NCBI GenBank assembly: GCA_963814645.1
Contig: CAWFDX010000009.1
Location: forward strand, 124,001-188,000
Length of the DNA stretch: 64,000 nucleotides
Direction of reading: 5' to 3'
From: RYN-230 sp963814645
GTDB taxonomy: Bacteria > Actinomycetota > Actinomycetes > Streptosporangiales > Streptosporangiaceae
A program made the position numbers and the translations under genes. The notes under the pieces were generated by a model. The model did not search any database. It saw nothing but the letters and a program-made list of their open reading frames with translations, and was not told where the DNA came from. Positions 23,592-32,548 of this stretch are shown one piece after another. How positions within the stretch are numbered: position 1 is the stretch's first letter; the number at the start of each line of letters is the position of its first letter.

Positions 23592-24782
23592 ATGACGACC
23601 GCGACCGACCTCACCATCCGGCCCTTCGAGGTCCACGTGCCAGATGAGGACCTGGCCGACCTCCGGCGGCGCATCGCCGCGGTGCGCTGGCCTACCAGGG
23701 AACTCGTCGCTGACCGGGCGCAGGGCGTGCAGCTGGCCACGCTTCAGGCGCTCGCCGACTACTGGACGACCGGGTACGACTGGCGCGCGGGTGAGGCGAG
23801 ACTGAACGCGGTGCCGCAGTTCAAGACCGGGATCGACGGGGAGGACGTCCACTTCATTCACGTGAAGTCCCGGCACGACAACGCGTTGCCGCTGATCGTG
23901 ACGCACGGCTGGCCCGGCTCGGTGATCGAGCTGCTCGGGGTGGTCGGCCCGCTCACTGACCCAACGGCGCACGGCGGCTCCGCCGAGGATGCGTTCGATC
24001 TCGTGCTGCCGTCCGTGCCCGGCTACGGTTTCTCGGCCGTGCCGGCGGAGGCTGGCTGGAACGTCGGCCGCGTCGCCGGAGCCTGGGCGGAGCTGATGCA
24101 CCGCCTCGGCTACACCCGCTACGTGGCCCAGGGCGGCGATGTGGGTGCCGCCGTCACCGACGCGATGGGCCGCCAGGCACCCGACGGGCTGCTCGGCATC
24201 CATATGAACCTGCTGCTGGCCGGGCTGGGCGGCGGCTACCCCTCAGACCACCCGTCTGCGGCGGAACGCGCCGCGCTCGACGCTATCGCCACGTTCCGAA
24301 CCACCGGCAATGGCTACCTCATCGAGCAGAACACGCGACCGCAGACGATCGGCTACGCCCTGCTGGACTCCCCCGTCGCCCTGGCGGCCTGGATGCTCGA
24401 CCACGACACCGACGCCTACTACAAGATCTCCCGCGCCTTTGTCAACGGACACCCCTCCGGCGGCCTCACCCGGGACCACGTCCTGGACAACATCACCATG
24501 TACTGGCTGACCAGCACCGGGGCCTCGGCGGCCCGGTCGTACTGGGAGAACACCCAGGCCGCCCGGGCCGCTGCCGGGAAGCCCCGGCCGGATGTCAAGC
24601 TCCCGGTCGGCTTCACCACATTCCCCGGCGAGATCTTCCGGGCCCCGCGCAGCTGGGTCGAGAAGTCCTACCCGAACGTCAGCTACTTCAACGAGGTCGG
24701 CAAGGGCGGACACTTCGCCGCGTGGGAAGAGCCCGAGCTGTTCGCGACCGAGATCCGGGCGGCGTTCCGGCCGCTGCGCTAA
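23592..24782 (+). CDS. Epoxide hydrolase family protein
   Basis: 396 residues from ATG 23592, four bases after AGGAGG. The N-terminal EHN domain (IRPFEVHVPDEDLADLRRRI, RWPTREL) precedes an alpha/beta-hydrolase core with the oxyanion motif HGWPGS (residues 105-110), nucleophile D183 in GGDVGAAV and final His in GGHFAAWEEPELF. Family members open epoxides such as juvenile hormone or aromatic oxides by a covalent Asp ester. Length and motifs are complete, so it should be active; the substrate is unknown. Its last 95 bases overlap the convergent cupin frame. Confidence 0.9.
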   Translation: MTTATDLTIRPFEVHVPDEDLADLRRRIAAVRWPTRELVADRAQGVQLATLQALADYWTTGYDWRAGEARLNAVPQFKTGIDGEDVHFIHVKSRHDNALPLIVTHGWPGSVIELLGVVGPLTDPTAHGGSAEDAFDLVLPSVPGYGFSAVPAEAGWNVGRVAGAWAELMHRLGYTRYVAQGGDVGAAVTDAMGRQAPDGLLGIHMNLLLAGLGGGYPSDHPSAAERAALDAIATFRTTGNGYLIEQNTRPQTIGYALLDSPVALAAWMLDHDTDAYYKISRAFVNGHPSGGLTRDHVLDNITMYWLTSTGASAARSYWENTQAARAAAGKPRPDVKLPVGFTTFPGEIFRAPRSWVEKSYPNVSYFNEVGKGGHFAAWEEPELFATEIRAAFRPLR

Positions 24783-25215
24783 CGCCAGCCCGCACTGACC
24801 GGTCGCGCGGGTCGTCGTCCGGGTTCAGGTATTCGAGGCCGAGCGGCCCGATCGCCGTCACCTGTGAGACGTACTCACCGGATTTCGCCCAGTGGAAGTG
24901 AGGGGTGCCGCCGGGCAGCACGATGACGGCGCCTGGCGGGTGCGCTGTCAGTTTTCCCTCGTCGAACTGTTCGCCCAGGCCGATATAGAAGACGCCGGAG
25001 ATGACCGTGTAGACGCGGTCCTCCGGATGCCGGTGCGGCATCAGCTTGACGCCGTTGGGCACCTTGACCCTGATCACGTACGGCCCGGGTTCGGTTGGCC
25101 GGCCGACCACGACGGCCAGCCGAGCCTGCGCCGGGAACGCCGGGAACGGCTGCCAGTCGATGTCGTCAGGCAGGATCGACCTGAACGCGTCCTGGCCGGG
25201 CTGGTGGGTGGGCAT
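24688..25215 (-). CDS. Cupin-domain protein
   Basis: The start is ATG 25215 (MPTHQPGQDAFRSILPDDI), with GGAGG nine bases upstream. The cupin motif VKLMPHRHPEDRVYTVISG and a second one, GAVIVLPGGTPHFHWA, supply the H, H, E and H metal ligands of a small single-cupin enzyme or binding protein. After EYLNPDDDPR the frame runs on as low-complexity antisense of the epoxide hydrolase gene. One base less would give a stop near 24780, so the true protein is probably about 145 residues and the tail an indel artefact. Function is unknown. Confidence 0.75.
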   Translation of the reverse strand: MPTHQPGQDAFRSILPDDIDWQPFPAFPAQARLAVVVGRPTEPGPYVIRVKVPNGVKLMPHRHPEDRVYTVISGVFYIGLGEQFDEGKLTAHPPGAVIVLPGGTPHFHWAKSGEYVSQVTAIGPLGLEYLNPDDDPRDRSVRAGVSAAAGTPPGSRSRTARALPTRRSVRPCRPR

Positions 25216-25364
25216 CGCCAGTGAACCTCCGGGCTCGTGACGGACTGACCTGACACCGCTAGGAACCACTGTCACGTCCGTCCCCCCTCGGGTGTCAATG
25301 TGACGACGCCTAAGACCCGGGCCGGCCGGCCCGGGCCGGTGCGGAAACTGGAGGTAGGTCGCCA

Positions 25365-25853
25365 ATGCAGCCGCGAATCACCAACCCGGCCGTGAGCCTG
25401 ACCGGGGCCATGGAGACCCTGCAGGCGCTGGGCGACGTCGTCGGCAAGAGCGGGCTCCCGCACTCCATAATCCATCTCGTCGGCATGCGCGCCAGCCAGA
25501 TCAACGGCTGCGGGGTGTGCCTTGATGGCGCCTGGCGCTTCCAGCGGACGCTGGGCGAGACGGACGAGCGCCTGTTCGCACTGCCTGGCTGGCGGGAGGC
25601 GCCGTACTACAGCGACGCCGAGCGGGCCGCGCTGGCCCTGACCGAGGCGGTCACCCGGCTCGCCGATCGCCCCGACCCGGTCCCCGACGAGATCTGGGCC
25701 GAGGCCGCCCGCCACTTCGATGAGCAGGCGCTGGCCGGCCTGGTGCTCGCCATCGCGAACCAGAACCTGTGGAACCGGCTGAACGTCGCGACCCGCCAGG
25801 TGGCCGGCGCGTGGAAGCCGGACACGACGGGCGAGTGGCAGCCCGACGCCTGA
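25365..25853 (+). CDS. Carboxymuconolactone-decarboxylase-family protein (AhpD-like)
   Basis: 162 residues from ATG 25365, with GGAGG ten bases upstream. The CMD helical core carries C49-GV-C52 (RASQINGCGVCLDGAW) and ALTEAVTRLAD. AhpD-type peroxidases use CxxCxxxH; here the His position is Ala56, so the proton relay is altered though the Cys pair remains. A thiol-disulfide or peroxide-linked role is likely. It is divergent from the cupin gene and 60 bases before the alpha/beta-hydrolase gene on the same strand. Confidence 0.85.
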   Translation: MQPRITNPAVSLTGAMETLQALGDVVGKSGLPHSIIHLVGMRASQINGCGVCLDGAWRFQRTLGETDERLFALPGWREAPYYSDAERAALALTEAVTRLADRPDPVPDEIWAEAARHFDEQALAGLVLAIANQNLWNRLNVATRQVAGAWKPDTTGEWQPDA

Positions 25854-25913
25854 GCCGCGCCCCAGGGACCCAGCACTGGCGGCCAGCGGCCAGTACCCCA
25901 TACAGTCCCCGGC

Positions 25914-26759
25914 ATGAGCGACGTCAGCGGCGACGGCGCCGCCACGACCGGACGCGGAGCGCCGGCCCCGACCATCCCCGGCTTCCAGGCGAGTTACGTC
26001 AACGTGGCGGGCTGGCCGACCTGGCACGAGGTCAGCGGCGAGGGACCGGCCGTCGCGCTGCTGCATGGCGGATTCTCCGGCGCGGCCGCCTGGTCGGCCC
26101 AGGCCCCGGCGCTGGCCAGCGCCGGTTTCCGGGTGCACGTGCCGGAGCGGCGCGGGCACGCGCACACCCCCGACCGGGACGGCCCGCTGAGCTACGCCGT
26201 CATGGCCGAGGACACCATCGCCTACCTGGAGCAGGTGGTGGACGGCCCCGCCCACCTGGTCGGCTGGAGCGACGGCGCGGTCGTGGCGCTGCTCGTGGCG
26301 CAGCGCCGCCCGGACCTGGCCGGCCGCCTGGTGCTGATCGGCCAGTACTACAACTCGTCCGGCCGCCTGCCGGACCCGGCGCTGGAAAACTGGCTGCGCA
26401 GCCCGGAGGCCATAGACCTGCTGCGCCAGGGTTACGACCCGCTGTCCCCGGACGGGCCCGGGCACTTCCCGGTCGTGTACGCCAAGTCGATCGCGATGAT
26501 GGACACAGAACCCGAACTCGACCTGGCCACCTTCGGCGCGGTGACGGCGCCCACCCTGGTGCTGCAAGGAGACCGTGACGTGGTCACCGTCGAGCACACT
26601 GCCGCGGTGGCGAAGGCCCTGCCGGACGCCCGGCTGGCCGTGCTGCCCGGCACCCACGCGCTCCCCCTGGAACTGCCTGGCGTGGTCAACCCGCTGCTGA
26701 TCTCGTTCCTGCGCGGAACCGTCTCAGCCGCCTTCGCGGAGTTCCTGGGCGGCGAGTAG
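25914..26759 (+). CDS. Alpha/beta-fold hydrolase
   Basis: 281 residues from ATG 25914. The complete fold is visible: oxyanion HGGFSG, the nucleophile elbow GWSDGA, acid in LQGDRDVV and His in PGTHALP. The extra N-terminal 25 residues are low in structure. The elbow sequence VGWSDGAVVALLVAQRRPDL is common in actinobacterial hydrolases close to bromoperoxidase/esterase groups. Substrate is unknown. It is convergent with the CDF transporter gene, four bases apart. Confidence 0.87.
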   Translation: MSDVSGDGAATTGRGAPAPTIPGFQASYVNVAGWPTWHEVSGEGPAVALLHGGFSGAAAWSAQAPALASAGFRVHVPERRGHAHTPDRDGPLSYAVMAEDTIAYLEQVVDGPAHLVGWSDGAVVALLVAQRRPDLAGRLVLIGQYYNSSGRLPDPALENWLRSPEAIDLLRQGYDPLSPDGPGHFPVVYAKSIAMMDTEPELDLATFGAVTAPTLVLQGDRDVVTVEHTAAVAKALPDARLAVLPGTHALPLELPGVVNPLLISFLRGTVSAAFAEFLGGE

Positions 26760-26763
26760 CACG

Positions 26764-27795
26764 TCACCGGTGCGCGGCCAGCACCGCGTGATGGTCGGCG
26801 CCCGCGGACGGCTGCGGATCGGCATGCACCAGCGCCGCGGTCAGCCGGGGCAGCGTGTGCAGCAGCCGGTGCTCGGCGTCCACTGCCACCTGGTGTGCCT
26901 GCACCGCGCTGGTCGCACCGGCCACCACGACCTCGCATTCGGCGCGCAGGTTGTGCCCGATCCAGCGCACCCGCACCTGGCCCACGCCGAGCACTCCCGG
27001 CGTGCCGCGCAGGGCCCGCTCGACCTGGTCCACCACGGCCGGGTCAACCGCGTCCATCAGCCGCCGGCCGATCTCCCGCGCCGCCTGCCACAGCACGAGC
27101 AGGATCGCCCCGGTGATCGCCAAGCCGACCACCGGGTCGGCCCAGTCCCAGCCGGCCGCGACGCCACCCACGCCGAGCAGCACCGCCAGTGAGGTGAAGC
27201 CGTCGGCCCGGGCGTGCAGCCCGTCCGCGACCAGCGCCGCCGAGCCGATCCGGCGGCCGGTCCGGATCCGGTACCGGGCCACCGCCTCATTGCCGATGAA
27301 CCCGATCACCGCCGCGCCGGCCACCGCGACCAGGTCTGATACCGGGCGCGGGTGGGCCAGCCGGGTCACCGCCGCATAGCCGGCCAGCGCCGAGGACGCC
27401 GCGATGACCAGCACGACCGCCACCCCGGCCAGGTCCTCCGCCCGCCCGTAGCCGTAGGTGTAGCGGCGGCTCGGCGGCCGCCTGCCCAGCAGGAACGCGA
27501 TTCCCAGCGGCACGGCGGTCAGCGCGTCGGCCGCGTTGTGCAGGGTGTCCCCGAGCAGCGCCACCGACCCGGAGAGCCCCACCACCACCGCCTGCAGGCC
27601 CGCGGTGGCCGCGAGCACCGCCAGCGACACCCACAGCGCCCGCATCCCCGCCGCGCTGGCCTCCATCGCCGCATCCACCTTGTCCGCGGCCTGGTGCGAA
27701 TGCGGACGCAGCGCATGCCGGATCCGCCAGCCCAGCCCAGGCCGGCCCCCATGGTCATGCCCGTGCTCATGCTCGTGCCGGTGCGGCTCACCCAT
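26764..27795 (-). CDS. Cation diffusion facilitator (CDF) metal transporter
   Basis: 343 residues from ATG 27795. A His-rich N-terminus (HRHEHEHGHDHGG) precedes six helices. Helix 2 has LGDTLHNAADAL and helix 5 has ADGLHARADGFTS, the HxxxD metal sites of the family. A cytoplasmic C-terminal dimer domain ends in a further His cluster (GADHHAVLAAHR). It probably exports Zn2+ or a similar divalent cation in exchange for protons. No metalloregulator gene is adjacent. Confidence 0.9.
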   Translation of the reverse strand: MGEPHRHEHEHGHDHGGRPGLGWRIRHALRPHSHQAADKVDAAMEASAAGMRALWVSLAVLAATAGLQAVVVGLSGSVALLGDTLHNAADALTAVPLGIAFLLGRRPPSRRYTYGYGRAEDLAGVAVVLVIAASSALAGYAAVTRLAHPRPVSDLVAVAGAAVIGFIGNEAVARYRIRTGRRIGSAALVADGLHARADGFTSLAVLLGVGGVAAGWDWADPVVGLAITGAILLVLWQAAREIGRRLMDAVDPAVVDQVERALRGTPGVLGVGQVRVRWIGHNLRAECEVVVAGATSAVQAHQVAVDAEHRLLHTLPRLTAALVHADPQPSAGADHHAVLAAHR

Positions 27796-28036
27796 AACGC
27801 CAGCATGCGCGAAGAATCCCGCTGCAGCACGTCAACAACAGCCCACCGCACTCAACTGCAAAAGACTTGCATGCCGAACGCCATCAACCGGGACTGATGC
27901 GCTTACTGCGCAGTCTGCGGTCCAGCGCTCAAGAATTCGCGACTTATAAGCAAATCAAATTCCGCACGATCCGAGTAACGATCAAGGTCCCTGGTGTATC
28001 AATTAAGCCGTCGAATTGACGGGGGCTTGAGCGGTT

Positions 28037-29570
28037 ATGGCGCACAGAGCATATGCACAGGGCAGAAGCCGTGTGCACGAAGTCAAGCGGAGGGGCAGCA
28101 GCCTAGGTCAAGCGGTCGTGTGGCTGTCCGCTATTACCGCCTTGGGTGGCCTGCTGTTTGGCTATGACACCGGGGTGGTGTCCGGGGCGCTCCTCTTTCT
28201 CAAGAATGACTTCCCGAACATAACCTCGGTGCAGAAGGAACTGGTCACCAGCTTTCTCCTGGCCGGCGCGGCAATGGGCGCTATCGGCGCGGGCCGGGTA
28301 GCCGACCGTATCGGCCGCCAGCGCACCATACTGATCACCGCGACGCTGTTCATGGCCGGCGTCCTGGCCGCCGCGTTCTCGCCTGCTTTCGTTTTCCTGC
28401 TGGCGCGCAAGTGGTGATCGGCCTGGGCGTGGGGTCGGCCTCCATGGTGGTGCCGATGTATATCGGGGAAGCCGCGCCGCCGCGATTCCGCGGCGCGCTG
28501 GTCAGCTTCAACCAACTGGCCCTGAGCACCGGCATCCTGGTCTCCTACCTGGTCGACTATGAGCTGTCCGGGACCGGGAACTGGCGGCTTATGTTCGGGC
28601 TGGCCTGCGTGCCGGCCGCGGTGCTGTTCCTCGGCATGCTGTTCCAGCCGGAGAGCCCGGCCTGGCTGAACACGCACGGCCGGCTGGATGACGCCCGGCG
28701 CGTGCTGCGGCGGCTGCGGCCACCGGACACCGTGGACAGCGAGCTGGCCAGCATGATGAACAGCGCGCAGCGCCAGGGCGCCCGGGTGCGCGAACTGCTC
28801 CAACCCTCGCTCCGGCCGGCGTTCCTGCTCGGCCTGCTGCTAGCCGTCTTCCAGCAGATCACCGGCATCAACACGGTCATCTACTACGCGCCGACCCTGC
28901 TGAACAACGCCGGCCTGGGGTCATCCGCCGCGCTGCTGGCCAACGTGGCCAACGGGATCGTCAACGTCGGCATGACGATCGTGGCCATCCGGCTGCTGGA
29001 CCGGGCCGGCCGGCGCGTGCTGCTGATTTCCGGCACCTGCGGGATGGCCACCGCGCTGCTCACCATCGCCCTGATCTTCCTGGCCAGCGGCCCGCGGCTG
29101 TCCAGCGCGGCCGCGATCGCCGCCGCGCCGCGCTGTTCGTCTATATCGGCTCGTTCGCCATCGGGCTTGGCCCGGTCTTCTGGCTGCTGATCAGCGAGAT
29201 TTACCCGGTGCGCGTCCGCGCGTCCGCGATGAGCGCGGCCGCGTGCGCGAACTGGGCCGCGAACTTCGTGGTGACGATCTCGTTCCTGACCCTGCTGAAC
29301 GCGATCACCGACGCGGGCACGTTCTTCATGTTCGCCTTCCTTACCGTGCTGGCGCTCATCTACTTCTGGCAGCGGGTACCGGAGACCAAGGGCCTGCAGC
29401 TGGAGGACATCTCGGCGGGCCGCGGCCGGGACGGCAGGGCCCGCCGCCGGGCCGGCATGCGATTATGGACGGGTGGCGGACGGCGCACTGACCTGGCCGG
29501 AAGTAGCCGCACGCTTGCAGGCCGCGCGCGGCACGGCCGAGGACGTCGGGACACCGGCCCAGGTCCCTGA
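28037..29570 (+). pseudogene. Sugar porter (MFS) with two frameshifts
   Basis: Three frames in order make one 12-helix sugar porter. Frame 1 (ATG 28037) gives ALGGLLFGYDTGVVSGALLF and GRVADRIGRQRTI. Frame 2 gives VIGLGVGSASMVVPMYIGEA, FQQITGINTVIYYAPTLL and NGIVNVGMTIVAIRLLDRAG. Frame 3 gives LFVYIGSFAIGLGPVFWLLI, SEIYPVRVRASAMS and VPETKGLQLEDI. The breaks are near 28408-28412, where LLAR should run into VVIGLG, and at 29119-29134, where the tail of helix 9 should run into ALFVYIG. Both are net -1. All family motifs (GYD, RxGRR-type, PETKG) survive, so either sequencing indels or recent loss explains it. Confidence 0.8.
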
Positions 29571-29595
29571 GGTGGTCAAGGCGCCGCTGGTCCCG

Positions 29596-30312
29596 CTAGC
29601 CGTCCGTCTTGGTGGCGAGCAGCACCCACAGGAAGTCCTCGCCGAAGCAGGGCTCCTGGCTGGCCGTCTTTCTCATCTGCCGGAGCACGCGCACTGAGAA
29701 TGACGCCGTGTCCCACAGCGCACGGAGCCGGTCGGCCGGGTAGCCCAGGCCGCCGCCCAGGCTGGCCCGCTCATAGACCTGCTGATCTGTGTAACCACTC
29801 CCGCCCTCGGGCCGGAAGCACACCAGCCCGTAGCTACCGCCCGGCCGCAGCGCCCGGCTGACCAGCTGCACGTAGTCCAGGCGCCGGTGCGGCGCGAGGT
29901 GGTGGAAACACCCAGCGTCGTAGACCAGGTCATAGCTTCCCTCGGGGAACGTGGCATCGAAGATCGAGCAGCACTGGAAGTTAACCGAGACGGCCGCTGA
30001 CTCGGCCCGCTCCCTGGCCCAGCCGATGGCCTGGGCGGAGAAATCAACCGCATCGACCTGGCAGCCCTGGCCGGCCAGGTACAGCGCGTTGCGGCCGTGA
30101 CCGCAGCCCAGTTCGAGCACCCGCCCCGGGACCAGCGTGCCGTCGCCGAACCACTGCGCCAGGTTCTCGTCCGGCCAGTCCACGAAGAACGGGCACGGCC
30201 TGGCCCGGTCCGCGAAGAACTCACCCCACCAGGCACTGCCGTGGCTGGCCAGCAGACTGTCGAGTATCCGCAGCACATCGTCCCGGGTGTAGACGAACGG
30301 CTGGGTGGCCAT
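29596..30312 (-). CDS. Class I SAM-dependent methyltransferase
   Basis: 238 residues from ATG 30312. Motif I is VLELGCGHGRNALYLA, followed by VDAVDFSAQAIGWARERA, the acidic YDLVYDAGCFHHLAPHRR and the post-motif RALRPGGSYGLVCFRPEGG. The pattern is close to thiopurine S-methyltransferase/TehB-like small-molecule enzymes. The acceptor is unknown. It is divergent from the PadR gene with a 53-base gap, and PadR may control it. Confidence 0.88.
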   Translation of the reverse strand: MATQPFVYTRDDVLRILDSLLASHGSAWWGEFFADRARPCPFFVDWPDENLAQWFGDGTLVPGRVLELGCGHGRNALYLAGQGCQVDAVDFSAQAIGWARERAESAAVSVNFQCCSIFDATFPEGSYDLVYDAGCFHHLAPHRRLDYVQLVSRALRPGGSYGLVCFRPEGGSGYTDQQVYERASLGGGLGYPADRLRALWDTASFSVRVLRQMRKTASQEPCFGEDFLWVLLATKTDG

Positions 30313-30330
30313 GGACTGACACTAGCAGTC

Positions 30331-30365
30331 TTGCTATATGTCGGCCATCTACTTATGATGCCGGT
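30331..30365 (+). promoter_or_regulatory. Leaderless promoter of the padR-type gene
   Basis: TTGCTA (30331-30336), a 17-base spacer and TATGAT (30354-30359) are followed six bases later by the GTG at 30366. The dyad TAGCA-GTCT-TGCTA (30324-30336) overlaps the -35 and could be an operator. Confidence 0.6.
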
Positions 30366-30725
30366 GTGAATAATCCGATAGCCGAGATGCGGGAGCCGAC
30401 CTACTTCGTGCTGGCCTCGCTGCTCGATGGGCCGCTGCACGGCTACGCCATCATCAAGCGCGCCGCCGAACTGTCCGGCGGCCGCGTCAAGATGGCCACC
30501 GGGACCCTCTACACCGCCCTGGACCGGCTGGCCGGCGAGGGCTATGTGCAGGTCGTCCGCGAGGAAATCGTCAACGGCCGGGCCCGCCGGTCCTACGGGC
30601 TGACCGGGGCCGGTGCCGCCGCGCTGCGTGCCGAGGCGGCCCGGATGGCGGCCGCGGCCCGCCTGGTGACCAGCCACCACCGCTTCCCGCGGAGCGCGGC
30701 CAGCCGGAATGTGCGGCCCGCATGA
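30366..30725 (+). CDS. PadR-family transcriptional regulator
   Basis: 119 residues from GTG 30366. It has the PadR winged helix: EPTYFVLASLLDGPLHGYAI, IKRAAELSGGRVKMATGTLY, TALDRLAGEGYV and the wing NGRARRSYGLTGAGAAALR. PadR proteins repress neighbouring transporter or membrane genes and are released by small ligands or stress. Its stop overlaps the start of the following membrane-protein gene (ATGA), a typical PadR arrangement, so it probably controls its own operon and possibly the divergent methyltransferase. Confidence 0.9.
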   Translation: MNNPIAEMREPTYFVLASLLDGPLHGYAIIKRAAELSGGRVKMATGTLYTALDRLAGEGYVQVVREEIVNGRARRSYGLTGAGAAALRAEAARMAAAARLVTSHHRFPRSAASRNVRPA

Positions 30726-31582
30726 CCGCCCTGGAGTGGCGCTGCCGGTGGCTGCTGCACGCCTACCCGGCCTGGTACCGGAGCCAGCGGGGCGAGGAGA
30801 TGCTCGGCACGCTGATGGAGGCCAGCCCGGCCGGGCGGCGGTGGCCGTCGCTGCGCGACATCCGGGCCATGCTCATCGGCGGGCTCCGGGTCCGGGCCGG
30901 CCAGCACCGGCGGCTGAGCACGCCGGCCAACCTGCGCCTGGCCGGGCTGCTCGGCGTCGCCCTCGCGCTGCTCTGGCTGATCGGCAACAACCTGGGCACC
31001 GCCATCATGTTCTGGACACACGTCTACCCGGCGGCCACCCCGGCCGGCCTCGGCTATCAGGCCGCGGCCAGCCTGCTGGCCCTGGCCGCGGTAGTGGCTG
31101 CCTGGTTCGCGCCGTGGCCGGTCGTGGCCGCACCCGCCGTGGCCGGCGCCGCGTTCTGGGTCTGCTCGGGCGACCGGGTGATGGCCAGCCAGCCAGCCGG
31201 CCTGCTCATTCTGCTGGTCATCCTGACCGCCGGCCGGGAGCGGATGCCGCGCTCCTGGCTCGGCCTGGCCGGCCTGCTGTTCGCCTTCACCCTGCTGGAA
31301 CAGCTCACCGCGGCACCCCGGCTGTACTTCCTGTTCGCACCGCTTTCCTTCGCGCCGTGGGTGGTGCTCGCCGCGGTCATCCTGTGGGCCGCCGTGGACG
31401 GCCGCCCAGCCGTCGCCATGGCCATCTACCTGGCCTCGAATTACCTGCTCTTCAGCCTGCTCGGCTATGCCGGCTACCGGGCCGCACCGGCGGCCGCGTG
31501 GCAGTGGTACCTGCCCGCGGCCGGCGTGGCTGTGCTGGGCACCTGCGCCCTGTGGCGGCTGCGCCGGCAGGCCGTGCTGTGA
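30722..31582 (+). CDS. Membrane protein in a PadR operon
   Basis: 286 residues, starting within the stop of the PadR gene. A soluble N-terminus (EWRCRWLLHAYPAWYRSQRG, EEMLGTLME) precedes about seven membrane helices. The motif LLxxYPxxYRxxRGxEML is conserved in actinobacterial membrane proteins encoded with PadR regulators. Function is unknown, possibly envelope or antibiotic stress related. No ATPase or transporter motif is visible. Confidence 0.82.
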   Translation: MTALEWRCRWLLHAYPAWYRSQRGEEMLGTLMEASPAGRRWPSLRDIRAMLIGGLRVRAGQHRRLSTPANLRLAGLLGVALALLWLIGNNLGTAIMFWTHVYPAATPAGLGYQAAASLLALAAVVAAWFAPWPVVAAPAVAGAAFWVCSGDRVMASQPAGLLILLVILTAGRERMPRSWLGLAGLLFAFTLLEQLTAAPRLYFLFAPLSFAPWVVLAAVILWAAVDGRPAVAMAIYLASNYLLFSLLGYAGYRAAPAAAWQWYLPAAGVAVLGTCALWRLRRQAVL

Positions 31583-31642
31583 CCGGTGGGCTAGCCCGGG
31601 TGCGGAAATCGGCGCTGGTAAACGCTGTGTTCTACTGGAAAA

Positions 31643-32548
31643 GTGGCGGATCAGGCGGGGGGGCGCCGGCACGGCCGGCACCGGAAGAAGGAACTCCGGC
31701 GGCAGCGGGCGGAGCGGACCAGGCAGGTACGGGACAGAGTCCGGCTGATCATCGAAATCACCGCCCGGGCGGGCTCGTACCGTAAGGGACTGCTGGCCGC
31801 GGCCGCGCAGCTCAGCCCGGAGGAAGCGGCCATCATCTCCGATCTGGAGCAGCATGGCCTCCAGGTCCCGCAACTGCGTGACGTGCTGTGCGGCGGCCAT
31901 GTCCTGGTGGACGACCCGGCACTGTACGAAGCCTGGCGCTTCAGCAACGTCAGCCACCCGCGTGTGTCCAGCCATCACCACGACATCGACAAGAAGCGCT
32001 TTCCCGACTTCGGGATGCGCGGCCCGCTGGTCCGGGAGAAACTGCACGGCCGGACGGCCCAGGGCACCTGGGTGCAGCTGGAGAAGACGCCCGCCGCGTT
32101 CGGCCAGCGGAAGCTGCCCAGCCTGACCGACCTCCGGCACCTGATGGACTACGTCGTGTACCGGGTGACCCGCAGCAACGTGGGGCCGTGGGGCCTGTCC
32201 CGGGTGACCGAGCGGCGGCCGCTGTACCTGTCACCGGCGCTGGCCGTGCCCACCTCGATGTCACCGCCGGTCGCGGATGCGCTGGCCGCGACGCTCCGCC
32301 GGCTGGAACAGGAGGACGACGCCACGGCGGTGTCCGCCGACCTGGCCGCCCGGTTCCGCCCACCCGGCCAGCTGGACCCGGCGAACGAGCTGGGCGCGGC
32401 GCTCCCGGACCGGGGCGGCCGCGGCTTGTTCGGCAACTCGGAAGTCTGGGTGACCGAGACCCCGTCGCCCACAGCCATTACGGTGCTGCGCGAGCGCGCC
32501 GGACCGGTGCCAGCCAGCGCGCTGTTGGCCGATCTGGAGCCGTCATGA
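31643..32548 (+). CDS. Conserved-looking protein of unknown function, first of a pair
   Basis: 301 residues from GTG 31643. I do not recognise the family. A very basic N-terminus (GGRRHGRHRKKELRRQRAER) is followed by a mixed alpha/beta body with RFSNVSHPRVSSHHHDIDKK, LVREKLHGRTAQGTWVQLEK, DLRHLMDYVVYRVTRSNVGP and LGAALPDRGGRGLFGN. There is no signal peptide or membrane helix. The conserved-looking polar motifs (SSHHHDIDKKRF) hint at metal or nucleic-acid contact, but that is a guess. It overlaps the next gene by ATGA, so the two proteins are made together. Confidence 0.65.
   Translation: MADQAGGRRHGRHRKKELRRQRAERTRQVRDRVRLIIEITARAGSYRKGLLAAAAQLSPEEAAIISDLEQHGLQVPQLRDVLCGGHVLVDDPALYEAWRFSNVSHPRVSSHHHDIDKKRFPDFGMRGPLVREKLHGRTAQGTWVQLEKTPAAFGQRKLPSLTDLRHLMDYVVYRVTRSNVGPWGLSRVTERRPLYLSPALAVPTSMSPPVADALAATLRRLEQEDDATAVSADLAARFRPPGQLDPANELGAALPDRGGRGLFGNSEVWVTETPSPTAITVLRERAGPVPASALLADLEPS

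Noticed and set aside
28037..28417. Separate short 126-residue membrane protein
   Set aside because: It is the first four helices of the sugar porter; the next frames continue the same family alignment without a gap.
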